A DNA stretch of 64,000 bases from NCBI GenBank assembly GCA_944390045.1, contig CALXOO010000007.1, positions 1 through 64,000 on the forward strand, read 5' to 3'. The notes under the pieces are model-generated. The model did not search any database and had not been told where the DNA came from. It saw only the letters and a program-made list of their open reading frames with translations. The position numbers and the translations under genes are program-made. Each line of letters begins with the position of its first letter. The first letter of the stretch is position 1. Below, piece after piece: positions 55,585 to 64,000 of this stretch. The DNA is from an uncultured Spirochaetales bacterium. GTDB lineage: Bacteria; Spirochaetota; Spirochaetia; Sphaerochaetales; Sphaerochaetaceae.

Positions 55585-56508
55585 CTATCTGTCCTGTTGC
55601 TGGCGTTCTATGGCACCGGTGTAGCTGAGTACCTTCTCATTCATGTCCTTGATCATGTCGTGGAAGGCGCCGCGGATCCGGCTTTCCTGCAGATGGGGGA
55701 TGTCCTTGAAGTTGTCCTTGATGAAGTCCAGCACGAAGTCCTCGACCTGGCCGTAGCGGGAGATGCTCACCGGCAGGTGAAGGCTGGTGATCATGTTGTC
55801 CAGGTCCCTGTTGTAGCAGAAGCCGCGGCTGGGCAGGGTGAAGATTATCCTTGCATAGGAGACACTGTTCTGCTCGAAGCGTGCCACAAGCGCCATGGAC
55901 AGCGCATTCTCCGGATCCCTCACAGGAGATCCCATGGTCCGGAAAAACTGGTAGTCGTACTGCTGGATCGCGATCCTGACCTTGCTCAGCAGCGCGCCCT
56001 CAGGAATCGACAGGGCGCCGTTCTTGTCATAGATCCTGGACAGCTGGAACCATTTTGAGTGCATCCTCTTCTTCATGTACCGCAGTTCCACCGCGGCATC
56101 CAGTATCATGAGCGTCGAGGCCAGGGATGTCTTGAAGCGCTGTGTGCACAGGCTGCCTCCTATGGTTATCCTCTCCCTGACGGTGCGGCAGGCCGTGCTG
56201 TTGATCGTATCCAGAAGAATTCTGGGCAGGACGAGTTTTCCTGCCTGCGCGATCTCGTTTATGCTGACCATGGCCCCGAATTCAGCGTACCGGTCGTTTC
56301 TCAGGAAGTGATGGAGTTCCTCTATCTTGTCCAGCGAGATGATCTCCATGTTGCCCCTGACCGCAGGGTAGAAGTCGGCGCGGCTCATTATCTCGGTGCC
56401 GCCGGCCCAGAGGAAGAAGTCCGTGTCGCGGTAGTTCAGTATCGTGTTGTTGTATGCCGCGATGTTCTCAGGCTCATGGATGTTGGGACTTCTAAGCTCT
56501 ACGTACAT
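55585..56508 (-). CDS. FAD-binding subunit of a xanthine-dehydrogenase-like complex
   Basis: 307 residues. FAD-binding type 5 fold: DFFLWAGGTEIMSRADFYP near residue 32 and TACRTVRERITIGGSLCTQR near 105, where the usual IGGN-A-SPAAD reads IGGSLCTQRFKTS. The C-terminal half resembles the CO dehydrogenase flavoprotein end domain. It is the last gene of a three-gene operon and overlaps the iron-sulfur gene by 17 bases. It would pass electrons between the iron-sulfur subunit and NAD(P). Confidence 0.82.
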   Translation of the reverse strand: MYVELRSPNIHEPENIAAYNNTILNYRDTDFFLWAGGTEIMSRADFYPAVRGNMEIISLDKIEELHHFLRNDRYAEFGAMVSINEIAQAGKLVLPRILLDTINSTACRTVRERITIGGSLCTQRFKTSLASTLMILDAAVELRYMKKRMHSKWFQLSRIYDKNGALSIPEGALLSKVRIAIQQYDYQFFRTMGSPVRDPENALSMALVARFEQNSVSYARIIFTLPSRGFCYNRDLDNMITSLHLPVSISRYGQVEDFVLDFIKDNFKDIPHLQESRIRGAFHDMIKDMNEKVLSYTGAIERQQQDR

Positions 56509-56989
56509 TCTTCCTCTTCCTCCTGTTGAGAATACTCTCCCTGACCACTTTCAGAAAGCCGTCGCTGTCCATGCAGTCGCAGTCGATCAGGGCGGCCTCT
56601 GCAAGGACCTCCCCGCTGTCGAAGTCTCCTCCCGTCACCTCATATCGTCTCACTATGGACTCAATAAGCAGGGACCGTGCGGCGCGGCAGCGGTCGCAGG
56701 GGTAGTTCTGCATGCTGGAGTAGGCCTTTTCTATGTCCCTGTAGTCCCTGGTCTTGGAAAAACCGTCGAAGGTCGTGATCGTCTTCCCCCTGACTTCGAA
56801 GGCGGGAACCAGGCAGGAGAGCACTGCCTTGCCGTCCATCAGGACAACACACAGCCCGCACATCCTCCCGCTGCAGGCGAAGGATGTTGACTTGATCTCC
56901 AGATCATCCGAAAGGAGCAGGTTGAGCGGCTTGTCGCTTGAGACCGACAGCGTGTAGTACTTTCCGTCTACCGTGAACTCTATTCTCAT
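56492..56989 (-). CDS. [2Fe-2S] subunit of a xanthine-dehydrogenase-like complex
   Basis: 165 residues. Plant-type cluster C-x4-C-x2-C-x11-C (CSGRMCGLCVVLMDGKAVLSC region, residues about 39-59) and a second site C-x2-C-x35-C-x-C (CDRC and CDC), so both expected clusters are conserved. Domain order matches the small subunit of molybdenum hydroxylases. Its start overlaps the large-subunit stop (ATGA). Confidence 0.88.
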   Translation of the reverse strand: MRIEFTVDGKYYTLSVSSDKPLNLLLSDDLEIKSTSFACSGRMCGLCVVLMDGKAVLSCLVPAFEVRGKTITTFDGFSKTRDYRDIEKAYSSMQNYPCDRCRAARSLLIESIVRRYEVTGGDFDSGEVLAEAALIDCDCMDSDGFLKVVRESILNRRKRKNVRRA

Positions 56990-58929
56990 TCGGCTCCTCC
57001 TTCCCTGTAGGCCTTCTCTATGCCCTTCTCATCGCTGGGAAGCGTCTCCGCTATGTTGGAGAGGTTGAGCTTCAGCGCAGACAGGTAGCTTGCCCGGGTC
57101 AGGCCGTCGAGGGCAGCCTCCAGGCTTGTGAGGCCGCCTGCCTGCCAGTCCTTCCTCACGATGTTCACGCGGAAGGGCCTGAGCGGGTCATCAGAGATTC
57201 TCGCGCCGCATTCCTTCAGCGTGCCGATCACTCTGGACCTGATCATGGCGTTGAGATGCCTCGTGCTTATGTTCGAATCGCTTGCCACCGCAACCCAGGC
57301 TTCCAGTGCGATCGGGGTGAAGCTGATGTTGTCGAGCTTGGTCTCCACAATGACGGCGGCAGCCCCGCGCTGTTCGAATTCACAGGGCATGAGCTTCTCG
57401 TCGCAGTCGAAGACAAGAGAGACCGGCGGCGTGCTGCCATCCAGGTTGAGCTTCGCCGCGGCGGCGGCCAGCTGTATCGGGAAGTGCCCGCTGTGCCGGT
57501 AAAGGATATCAGGACCTGAATCCGTCATCGTCCCGTCGTTGTCCAGAATTATGACGTCGGCATGGTCGCCCAGGTCCATCTCGTGCTCAATGATCTTTTC
57601 TGCCATGTCTCCGGCCGCATCATTCTCCGGGAATGATGTCAGGAGCGTCACATTGTGCTTTTCAGTCAGCGTTATCTTTGCCTGGGCCTGACTTGTCTTG
57701 GCGAAGCTTGTCGAAAAGCCTGCGATTGAGTAGCCGCTTGCAAGCCCTATGCCCCGGTTGAATGAGAGTATGCTGAAGTCGTCGCACTGCGTGGTGTAGC
57801 TCGCCCACTTGCGGTTGAAATCGCTCATCTCGACGATGTCGTCATCCAGACGCGCCAGCTGGGACAGGTCGGCAGAGGGCATGTAGTCAGTGAATGGCCG
57901 CTTGTCGGCCATGACATATTCCTTCCACTGCGCCGGCGGGGTCTCGAAGGCCTGGGCCAGCAGCGTGCAGTGTCTCTCGGTGGAGAAGAGTGCATAGGAA
58001 TAGGCGGCTGAGGAGTAGGCGAATGAGGGAAGGGAAGGGCTGCGCTTCACTGTCACAGAGGCCTTGAAATGCTTTGTGCGGTAGTTCGGCAGGAGGCCTG
58101 CCATCATCTGCCTGATGAACTCATTGTCATCCAGCGCATAGGCGCCCAGCCAGGCGGTGGCTGTGCATTCCTCGTAAACCGGCTTTCCGTCGAGCGTGCA
58201 TCTGGTCGTCCTGTCCACTTCCAGCGCGGGACCTGCGGACCAGGCCTGACTCTTGAGCACGACCGGTATGCCGCACTTGAGAGCGGCGCACACTCCGATG
58301 CAGGCCAGAATGGCCGGCTGGATGAGATACTCGTCATGCCTGCTCTGGTAAGGCATGTTGTGGACAATGACATTTGTCTGGGGGCAGTCTGCCAGACGGG
58401 CCACATTGCGCCGGATCAGGGCCGGCCACTGTGTCGGCACCTCGATGTGGATCTTCTCTCCTTCCTGCCAGCATTCGCACACCAGAGCACTTGCCGACAC
58501 ATAGGTTTCAGCCTCGATTCTCGTCCTGGACCTGATTGTCTTGTATTCACCTTCTTCAGCAGGCTCTTCCTGCCCGACAGTCAGCGTGTCAAAGACATCG
58601 GCAGGTGCTCCGTCACCATCCTCAAGCGGGTGGCTTGTCAGCCTGACCTGTCTCGAGGCCAGCAGGACGGACTCTGTATCAGGTCCGAAGATGGCCGCCA
58701 CGGGCTGCCCCGGATAGAGGACTCTGTCCTCCGTCAGCAATGGGATGGATCCACTGAAGATGGACAGGCACGCATCCTGGGCGAAATCACTCTGGCGCAG
58801 AGTGAAATAGCGGCTGTCGAGCTCGGGCAGCGTGACACTGTCCAGCTGCACGCCGGCATCCGTGCATGTGACCAGTGTGCCATAGAACTTGTTGCTCTTG
58901 TTCTGGCTGTTGCGCATGTGTTCTGCCAT
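56986..58929 (-). CDS. divergent xanthine-dehydrogenase-like large subunit lacking molybdopterin motifs
   Basis: 647 residues, about 100 shorter than usual molybdopterin subunits. The a/b-hammerhead-like start is recognisable (LPELDSRYFTLRQSDF; DRVLYPGQPVAAIFGPD). However, the places where GGGFGGK, the R-G-x-x-x-P-Q loop, GQG and the catalytic Glu should occur read QSRHDEYLIQPAILACIGV, SSAAYSYALFS, FPENDAAGDMAE and no Glu motif. The frame is intact and coupled to two well-conserved partner genes. Thus the complex may have lost the molybdenum site, or uses a different cofactor. Start is leaderless-looking: TAGAAT (58937-58942) 7 bases before the ATG. Confidence 0.7.
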   Translation of the reverse strand: MAEHMRNSQNKSNKFYGTLVTCTDAGVQLDSVTLPELDSRYFTLRQSDFAQDACLSIFSGSIPLLTEDRVLYPGQPVAAIFGPDTESVLLASRQVRLTSHPLEDGDGAPADVFDTLTVGQEEPAEEGEYKTIRSRTRIEAETYVSASALVCECWQEGEKIHIEVPTQWPALIRRNVARLADCPQTNVIVHNMPYQSRHDEYLIQPAILACIGVCAALKCGIPVVLKSQAWSAGPALEVDRTTRCTLDGKPVYEECTATAWLGAYALDDNEFIRQMMAGLLPNYRTKHFKASVTVKRSPSLPSFAYSSAAYSYALFSTERHCTLLAQAFETPPAQWKEYVMADKRPFTDYMPSADLSQLARLDDDIVEMSDFNRKWASYTTQCDDFSILSFNRGIGLASGYSIAGFSTSFAKTSQAQAKITLTEKHNVTLLTSFPENDAAGDMAEKIIEHEMDLGDHADVIILDNDGTMTDSGPDILYRHSGHFPIQLAAAAAKLNLDGSTPPVSLVFDCDEKLMPCEFEQRGAAAVIVETKLDNISFTPIALEAWVAVASDSNISTRHLNAMIRSRVIGTLKECGARISDDPLRPFRVNIVRKDWQAGGLTSLEAALDGLTRASYLSALKLNLSNIAETLPSDEKGIEKAYREGGAE

Positions 58930-58936
58930 GGCCGGA

Positions 58937-58942
58937 ATTCTA
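58937..58942 (-). promoter_or_regulatory. -10 box of the xanthine-dehydrogenase-like operon
   Basis: Minus-strand TAGAAT 7 bases before the ATG at 58929; no convincing -35 box and no Shine-Dalgarno sequence. Confidence 0.35.
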
Positions 58943-59026
58943 ACACAAATTAGATTGCATTTTCCATATTCAGGTCTGAATCGTCCTTTCGCGGAGGCTT
59001 AGAATCGGGAGTCAGGAGAAAAAGAG

Positions 59027-60247
59027 ATGATCCATGTTATTGAAGAGGCCGAACGCTGCCTTCAGTGCAAGAAGCCGATGTGCATGACCGGCTGCCCCAT
59101 ATCCACGCAGATTCCGACGATGATACGGCTCCTGAGGGAGAATCAGGTCCGTCAGGCCGGAAAGCTGCTTTTTGACAACAACCCGCTTTCCGTCGTCTGC
59201 TCTCTGGTGTGCGACCATCAGAGACAGTGTGAGGGGCATTGCGTGCTGGCCCGCAAGGGACAGGGAATCCACATCTCATCAATCGAGAACTATATCAGCG
59301 AGACCTGTCTGGACACTGTCGAGATCGACTGCGCCCCGGACAACGGCAATATGATAGCTGTCATCGGTGCCGGACCTGCCGGCATAACGATCGCCATCGA
59401 GATGAGGAAGATGGGCTATGACGTGACCATCTTCGACTCCAGGGACAGGATAGGAGGCGTACTGCGCTACGGCATTCCGGAGTTCCGTCTCCCCAAGAGT
59501 CTTCTTGACCGGTACAAGGCCAAGCTGATGAACATGGGCATCCGCATCAGGCCCAACACGACAATAGGCGGGGCCCTGGTCATAGATGATCTCCTGCGTG
59601 ACGGATACAAGGCCATTTTCATCGGAACAGGCGTCTGGAGACCTAAAAAGCTCTCCATCCCAGGCGAAAGTCTGGGAAATGTTCATTTCGCGATAGACTT
59701 CCTGGTTAATCCCCAGGCCTACAATGTGGGGCAGCGCGTGGCCATCATCGGGGCCGGAAACACGGCCATGGACGTGGCCCGGACGATACTCCGCTTCCCC
59801 GGCTATCATGAGGTCACCATTTTCGCCAGGAGAAATGTCAGCGAGGCCTCCAGTGACGAGATAGAATACGCGATGCTCGAGGGCGCCCGCTTCGAGTACT
59901 GCATGCGTCCGGTCAGGATAGAGCGTGACGGGCCCGTCTTCGTACGTACAATCGTCGGTCCTGACGGAAACATCACTGGCGAGGAGGAGGGCGAGGTCCC
60001 CTTCCGGGCTGACACGACCTTCATCGCCATATCCCAGGGGCCGAAGAGCAAGCTTGTCGACACTACCGAGGGGCTCAAGCCAAGCAAGAACGGCCTGCTG
60101 CTGACCGATGAGAAGGGTGAGACCACGCACCCCGGCATCTTCGCCGCAGGTGATGTCGTCCTCGGTGCCAGGACTGTCGTCGAGGCCACGGCCTACGCCA
60201 AGAAGGTCGCCAGAAGCATGGATGAATATGTCAGGAGCCTGTCCTGA
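59027..60247 (+). CDS. NAD(P)-dependent FeS-flavoprotein oxidoreductase (GltD/NfnB-like)
   Basis: 406 residues. N-terminal Cys-rich domain for [4Fe-4S] clusters (CLQCKKPMCMTGCP; CSLVCDHQRQCEGHC), then two dinucleotide-binding folds (IAVIGAGPAGITIAIEM; VAIIGAGNTAMDVARTI) and the closing GIFAAGDVVLGARTVVEA. It resembles glutamate synthase small subunits and related NAD(P)H-ferredoxin-linked reductases. CAGGAGAAAAAGAG precedes the ATG. No large glutamate synthase gene is nearby. It is divergent from the xanthine-dehydrogenase-like operon and may be its electron partner, which is inference. Confidence 0.88.
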   Translation: MIHVIEEAERCLQCKKPMCMTGCPISTQIPTMIRLLRENQVRQAGKLLFDNNPLSVVCSLVCDHQRQCEGHCVLARKGQGIHISSIENYISETCLDTVEIDCAPDNGNMIAVIGAGPAGITIAIEMRKMGYDVTIFDSRDRIGGVLRYGIPEFRLPKSLLDRYKAKLMNMGIRIRPNTTIGGALVIDDLLRDGYKAIFIGTGVWRPKKLSIPGESLGNVHFAIDFLVNPQAYNVGQRVAIIGAGNTAMDVARTILRFPGYHEVTIFARRNVSEASSDEIEYAMLEGARFEYCMRPVRIERDGPVFVRTIVGPDGNITGEEEGEVPFRADTTFIAISQGPKSKLVDTTEGLKPSKNGLLLTDEKGETTHPGIFAAGDVVLGARTVVEATAYAKKVARSMDEYVRSLS

Positions 60248-60313
60248 CGAGCCGCAGCAGGCGGCGTGCTCCGCTTTCCTCCTCAGGACGTCGTAATTGT
60301 CCTCCATTCCGGC

Positions 60314-60319
60314 TATACT
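60314..60319 (+). promoter_or_regulatory. -10 box of ligA, leaderless type
   Basis: TATACT followed by 7 bases and the ATG at 60327; the -35 region is weak and no ribosome site is present. Confidence 0.4.
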
Positions 60320-60326
60320 TCAGGCC

Positions 60327-62420
60327 ATGGACGTGAAAGAGAGAATGTCACAGCTTGCCGACAGGCTGCTGGAGGCCCAGAGGGCCTATTATGTTGACGG
60401 CAGGCCCGTCATGAGCGATCTTGAATACGACGGGCTCTTTGACGAGCTCGTCAGACTGGAGCAGGAGAATCCTCAGTACAGGAGTCCCAGCAGCCCCACG
60501 CTGCGGGTCGGAAGCGACCTGACGGCAGACTTTCCGGAAGTTGCCCACACGATACCTGTCCTCTCCCTGGACAAGGCATACAGCGCAGATGAAGTCGTCT
60601 CCTGGATGGAGAAGACGATGAGGAACACCTCAAGCGAGCTGTCCTTTGTCGAGGAGGAGAAGATAGACGGGATCTCAATTGTCCTCTATTACGAGGACGG
60701 CCTCTTTGTCCGTGCCCTGACCCGCGGCAACGGATATGTCGGCAACGATGTGAGCGACAACATAAAGACGATCAGGGCAGTGCCGCTCAGGCTCACGAAG
60801 GATGTCTCCATCGCGGTACGCGGTGAGGTCTATCTTCCGAAGCGGGACTTCGAGATCCTCAAGGCATCTGATCCTGAAGTGGCGAATCCGCGCAACATGG
60901 CAGCTGGAGCCGTAAGACGGCAGAAGAGCATAGAGGCGGCAGCCATACCGCTTACCGTCTTCGTCTATGAGGGCTTCTGGACAGATGAGTCCCAGACGCC
61001 GAGAGACCACCTCTCGATACTGCGCGCTCTCAGGGATCTGGGCTTCAGGATCAACCCTCATCTGGCAGTGTTCTCATCCTCCCGTGAAAGGTCGCAAGAA
61101 CTGCTTTCCTCTGCCGGACTTGAGGCCGCGGCCCTCTCATTCTCTGATCTCGGGGCCTATCTTGAGGAGGCTGCCAGGCGGCGGAAGGATCTCGAGTATG
61201 AGATAGACGGCATGGTGACGAAGGTCAACGAGCTGGGTGTCAGGCAGTCGCTGGGCTATACGGAACACCATCCCCGCTGGGCGATAGCATATAAGTTCGA
61301 ATCGCCGCAGGCCGTCACGAAGGTGCTGGGAGTCACCGTGCAGGTCGGAAGAACCGGCAGGATCACTCCTGTGGCCGAGCTTGAGGCCGTGGCTCTGGGC
61401 GGAAGCACTGTGAGAAGGGCCACGCTTCACAACCAGGAGTATATCGACGAGCTGGAACTTGCGGTGGGCGACACCGTCTCCGTAGTGAAGCGCGGTGATG
61501 TCATCCCTGCCGTGGAGGAGGTTCTGGAGAAGAATGCTGAGGGAAACACCACTTACAGGATTCCTCCCGTCTGTCCTTCCTGTGGCAGCACTCTGGTCCA
61601 GAGAGGCGCACACCTCTTCTGCCCTGACAGGGACTGCCCTGACCAGGTCAAGGGCCGCCTGTCCTTCTTCACCGCACGTGACCAGATGGACATGGACTCC
61701 ATCGGACCCAAAGCCATAGAGAAGCTCTATGACATGGGACTTGTCAGAGACATCCCGGACCTCTACACCTGCGACTATGACAGACTTCTGGGGCAGAAGG
61801 GATACGGAGAGAAGATGATCCAGTCATTCAGGAAGGCGGTCGAGGATTCAAGAACGCGTCCGTTCACGACAGTCCTGGCCTCCCTCGGTCTGCCCGAGGT
61901 GGGGCAGAAGGGCGCTGAGATACTTGTGAAGGGCGGCTTCGACAGCATGGACAAGCTGCTTGCGGCGAGTGATGCCAGTGATATCGGGGCCTTCACGAAG
62001 ATCCCCCAGATAGGACAGCAGACCGCCGTTGCGATAATCAGTGCCCTCCAGGATCCTGACATGAGGCGCAGGATCGGACAGCTGAGGGCCTGCGGGCTTC
62101 AGTTCACCCAGCAGGAACAGGAGAACAGTCTTGAGCAGATCTTTGCCGGCCAGGTCTGGGCCGTGACGGGAAGTTTCGAGCATTTCAACCCCAGATCGCT
62201 GGCGCTGAAGGAGCTTGAAAAAAGAGGGGCTCGTACTGTATCGTCGATCACAGGAAAGACAACGCATCTCCTGCTCGGAACCGGCGGCGGATCCAAGCGG
62301 AAGACGGCAGAGGAGCTGGGTGTGAGAATCGTGGACGAGAAGGAGTTCATGGAACTTCTCGGCCGTGGCGGCAAAGAAGGCAGGGCGGCATCCGGCGGAC
62401 AGCTTTCCTTCGACTTCTGA
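60327..62420 (+). CDS. ligA: NAD-dependent DNA ligase
   Basis: 697 residues from the ATG at 60327; a longer TTG-started frame would include the -10 box. Order: Ia domain, adenylation domain with KIDG at 112-115 (Lys112), OB domain, zinc site CPSCGSTLVQRGAHLFCPD, helix-hairpin-helix repeats, and a C-terminal BRCT domain (LEQIFAGQVWAVTGSFEHF). It seals nicks in replication and repair using NAD+. Confidence 0.96.
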   Translation: MDVKERMSQLADRLLEAQRAYYVDGRPVMSDLEYDGLFDELVRLEQENPQYRSPSSPTLRVGSDLTADFPEVAHTIPVLSLDKAYSADEVVSWMEKTMRNTSSELSFVEEEKIDGISIVLYYEDGLFVRALTRGNGYVGNDVSDNIKTIRAVPLRLTKDVSIAVRGEVYLPKRDFEILKASDPEVANPRNMAAGAVRRQKSIEAAAIPLTVFVYEGFWTDESQTPRDHLSILRALRDLGFRINPHLAVFSSSRERSQELLSSAGLEAAALSFSDLGAYLEEAARRRKDLEYEIDGMVTKVNELGVRQSLGYTEHHPRWAIAYKFESPQAVTKVLGVTVQVGRTGRITPVAELEAVALGGSTVRRATLHNQEYIDELELAVGDTVSVVKRGDVIPAVEEVLEKNAEGNTTYRIPPVCPSCGSTLVQRGAHLFCPDRDCPDQVKGRLSFFTARDQMDMDSIGPKAIEKLYDMGLVRDIPDLYTCDYDRLLGQKGYGEKMIQSFRKAVEDSRTRPFTTVLASLGLPEVGQKGAEILVKGGFDSMDKLLAASDASDIGAFTKIPQIGQQTAVAIISALQDPDMRRRIGQLRACGLQFTQQEQENSLEQIFAGQVWAVTGSFEHFNPRSLALKELEKRGARTVSSITGKTTHLLLGTGGGSKRKTAEELGVRIVDEKEFMELLGRGGKEGRAASGGQLSFDF

Positions 62421-62434
62421 TTATTGGAGGTTAT

Positions 62435-63730
62435 ATGAACCAGCTTGCAATCGAACTCAATGAGATCCTTGACTCCTCCGTGGCCGGCGGCTTTCTCTCT
62501 GCCGTGGGCAGGCGGATGTATTTCCCGAAAGGAATAGTCGCCCAGAGCGATGAGGCGAAGGAGAAGGCGAAGACATACAACGCGACAGTCGGACTGGCGA
62601 CCAGCAAGGGTCAGCCGATGCATCTGAGCGACATCATGTCCATGTTCAGGGAGGGTGTCTTCAAGCCGTCCGAGATCTTCAACTATGCGCCGGGCGGCGG
62701 CGACAAGGCCCTCAGGGCGGTCTGGAAGGAGGAGATGATCAGGAAGAATCCATCCCTTGCCTCCAGACTGACCAGCGGCTGCATCGTGACAGCAGGACTG
62801 ACCCATACCATCAGCCTGATGGCGACGCTCTTCTTCGATGAGGGTGACGAGCTTGTGCTTCCGGATCTCTTCTGGGATAACTACGACCTCATTTTCTCCG
62901 ATCTGAGAGGCTGCGGCATCAGGACATTCAGCTTCTTCAGGGACGGAGGCTTCAACACACAGGGCATGAAGGAGGCCCTTCTTGCGAGTCCCGGCGATCA
63001 TGTCAGGCTCCTGCTGAACTTCCCGAACAACCCGACCGGCTACACTCCGACAGAAAGCGAGATGGAGGAGCTCGTGCGCGCCATTGTCGAGGTTGCAGAG
63101 AGCGGGAAGAAGGTACTGGTGCTCTGCGATGACGCCTACTACGGCCTCTTTTTCGAGGATGACATAGCAGGCGAGAGTCTTTTCGCCCGTCTCGCAGGCG
63201 CCCATGAGAACATCTTCGCCATCAAGGGAGACGCAGCCACCAAGGAAGACATGGTCTGGGGCTTCAGGATCGGCTTCGTGACATACGCGTCGAAGGGTTT
63301 CACGAAGGAGCATCTGGCGGCGCTTGAGAAGAAGACGCTTGGTGCGATCCGCTGCACGGTATCCAACTGCGACCGTCCCGGTCAGAGCATGCTGCTCAAG
63401 GCCTATACCGACGGTGTGAATGTCCAGAGTGACAAGCAGAGGACCAGCGACGAGATGCGCGAGCGCTACCGTGAGATACACAAGGCAGTTTCGAAGCAGC
63501 CCACGACGCTGCTCAGGGCCTATCCTTTCAACTCTGGCTACTTCATGGCCTTTGACACACAGGGGCACAGTGCCGAGGAGCTCAGGACCTATCTGCTGGA
63601 CAAGTACGGCATAGGAACGATCAACATAATGGACAGGACTCTCCGTCTGGCATACTGCTCGGTTGAGAAGGAGGATCTTGAGGATCTGGTCAACACGCTG
63701 TTCAAGGCGGCTGGAGAGCTATGGAGCTGA
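62435..63730 (+). CDS. PLP-dependent aminotransferase class I/II
   Basis: 431 residues. Motifs: NYAPGGGDKALRAVWKEEM, FPNNPTGYTPTESEMEELV, LCDDAYYGLFFED and the region AIKGDAATKEDMVWGFRIGF, where the lysine that binds PLP lies. It is a cytoplasmic fold-type I aminotransferase; amino-acid specificity is unknown. TTGGAGGTTAT precedes the ATG, 14 bases after ligA. Its stop overlaps the next start (ATGGAGCTGA). Confidence 0.88.
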   Translation: MNQLAIELNEILDSSVAGGFLSAVGRRMYFPKGIVAQSDEAKEKAKTYNATVGLATSKGQPMHLSDIMSMFREGVFKPSEIFNYAPGGGDKALRAVWKEEMIRKNPSLASRLTSGCIVTAGLTHTISLMATLFFDEGDELVLPDLFWDNYDLIFSDLRGCGIRTFSFFRDGGFNTQGMKEALLASPGDHVRLLLNFPNNPTGYTPTESEMEELVRAIVEVAESGKKVLVLCDDAYYGLFFEDDIAGESLFARLAGAHENIFAIKGDAATKEDMVWGFRIGFVTYASKGFTKEHLAALEKKTLGAIRCTVSNCDRPGQSMLLKAYTDGVNVQSDKQRTSDEMRERYREIHKAVSKQPTTLLRAYPFNSGYFMAFDTQGHSAEELRTYLLDKYGIGTINIMDRTLRLAYCSVEKEDLEDLVNTLFKAAGELWS

Positions 63731-64000
63731 AGACCCGCTTCTACCTGGTGGACGGGGAGGGCCGGAAGTTCATGGGCATCGGCGTCCTCTGGCTGCTTGA
63801 GAAGACAGATGAGCTGGGATCCTTGCGCAAGGCCGCAAAAGACATGACAATTTCCTATACCAAGGCTTACAATATGGTCAAACGACTTGAGGAGGCCATC
63901 GGCAGGGAAGTGCTTGATCGCCACAAGGGAGGTTCCAGCAGGGACGGGGCATCGCTCACTCCCTTCGGACTACGCCTTGTCAGGCTTTACAGGACCTTCC
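63721..64000 (+). CDS. ModE-like/LysR-type winged-helix regulator, truncated by window end
   Basis: The first 93 codons run to the window edge. The N-terminal winged helix matches ModE-type domains: GIGVLWLLEKTDELGSLRKA, then SYTKAYNMVKRLEEAIGREV and LTPFGLRLVRLYRTF. In ModE proteins this domain precedes molybdate-binding repeats, but single-domain relatives also exist. The start overlaps the aminotransferase stop by 10 bases. A molybdenum link to the xanthine-dehydrogenase-like operon is possible, though that operon's cofactor motifs are lost. Confidence 0.75.
   Translation, partial: MELKTRFYLVDGEGRKFMGIGVLWLLEKTDELGSLRKAAKDMTISYTKAYNMVKRLEEAIGREVLDRHKGGSSRDGASLTPFGLRLVRLYRTF

Noticed and set aside
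62099-63568. 489-codon minus-strand frame opposite ligA/aminotransferase
   Set aside because: Mirror frame of two certain genes; long antisense frames arise easily in this codon usage.

Overview
Organism. The window looks like a chromosomal piece of a host- or gut-associated member of the Spirochaetota (Sphaerochaetaceae/Treponemataceae-like). The evidence is the solute-binding-protein signal peptides ending in ANGGSES, the many short lipoproteins with a VSC or ASC lipobox, and the fermentative gene set (NifJ-type pyruvate:ferredoxin oxidoreductase, NADP-type GdhA, Fe-alcohol dehydrogenase). This is inference from gene style; no rRNA or tRNA gene is present to fix the taxonomy.

Layout. 1-4.3 kb (-): an Fe-alcohol dehydrogenase behind a receiver/PEP-synthase-like protein. 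4.5-14.7 kb: a visibly AT-richer block with a YheO/DauR-type regulator divergent from a nine-gene operon. That operon encodes a cyclophilin-like protein, a helical-bundle protein (together resembling a split cucumopine synthase), an M20 amidohydrolase, a complete Opp/Dpp-type importer and a long tryptophanase-like lyase. It looks like an acquired pathway for import and breakdown of a conjugated aromatic amino acid or opine-like compound. 15-23 kb: a repeat lipoprotein, gdhA, a nitroreductase, a GNAT and nifJ. 23.1-27.9 kb: an array of five paralogous lipoproteins in alternating subfamilies, with a sixth reduced to its 3' end.

28.5-40.6 kb: a glycosaminoglycan-type polysaccharide locus. A YesM-like kinase, YesN-like regulator, GH88 unsaturated glucuronyl hydrolase, heparinase II/III-family lyase and discoidin-like protein are on the minus strand, divergent from a three-gene sugar ABC importer. 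An IscB/omega-RNA element (about 29.31-30.96 kb) has inserted between the lyase and the discoidin-like gene. It appears to have separated the latter from its ribosome binding site. 42-45.7 kb (-): a second lyase locus with a WYL-type regulator. In this locus a deletion has fused the start of a sulfatase in frame to the end of a sugar-ABC permease.

45.8-64 kb: mostly housekeeping: slyX, an acyl-ACP thioesterase, rsmD, recG, a YggT protein, dnaE, an acyl-CoA/ACP synthetase and ligA. It also holds a xanthine-dehydrogenase-like three-gene operon whose large subunit lacks the usual molybdopterin motifs, a GltD-like oxidoreductase, an aminotransferase and a truncated ModE-like regulator at the edge. 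A fossil 3' end of an OppC-type permease lies between dnaE and the synthetase gene.

Cross-cutting signal. At least eight genes have a good -10 box only 6-11 bases before the start codon and no Shine-Dalgarno sequence. Leaderless transcripts may therefore be common here. All base-composition statements are by eye, and all family assignments are from motif recognition without a database search.
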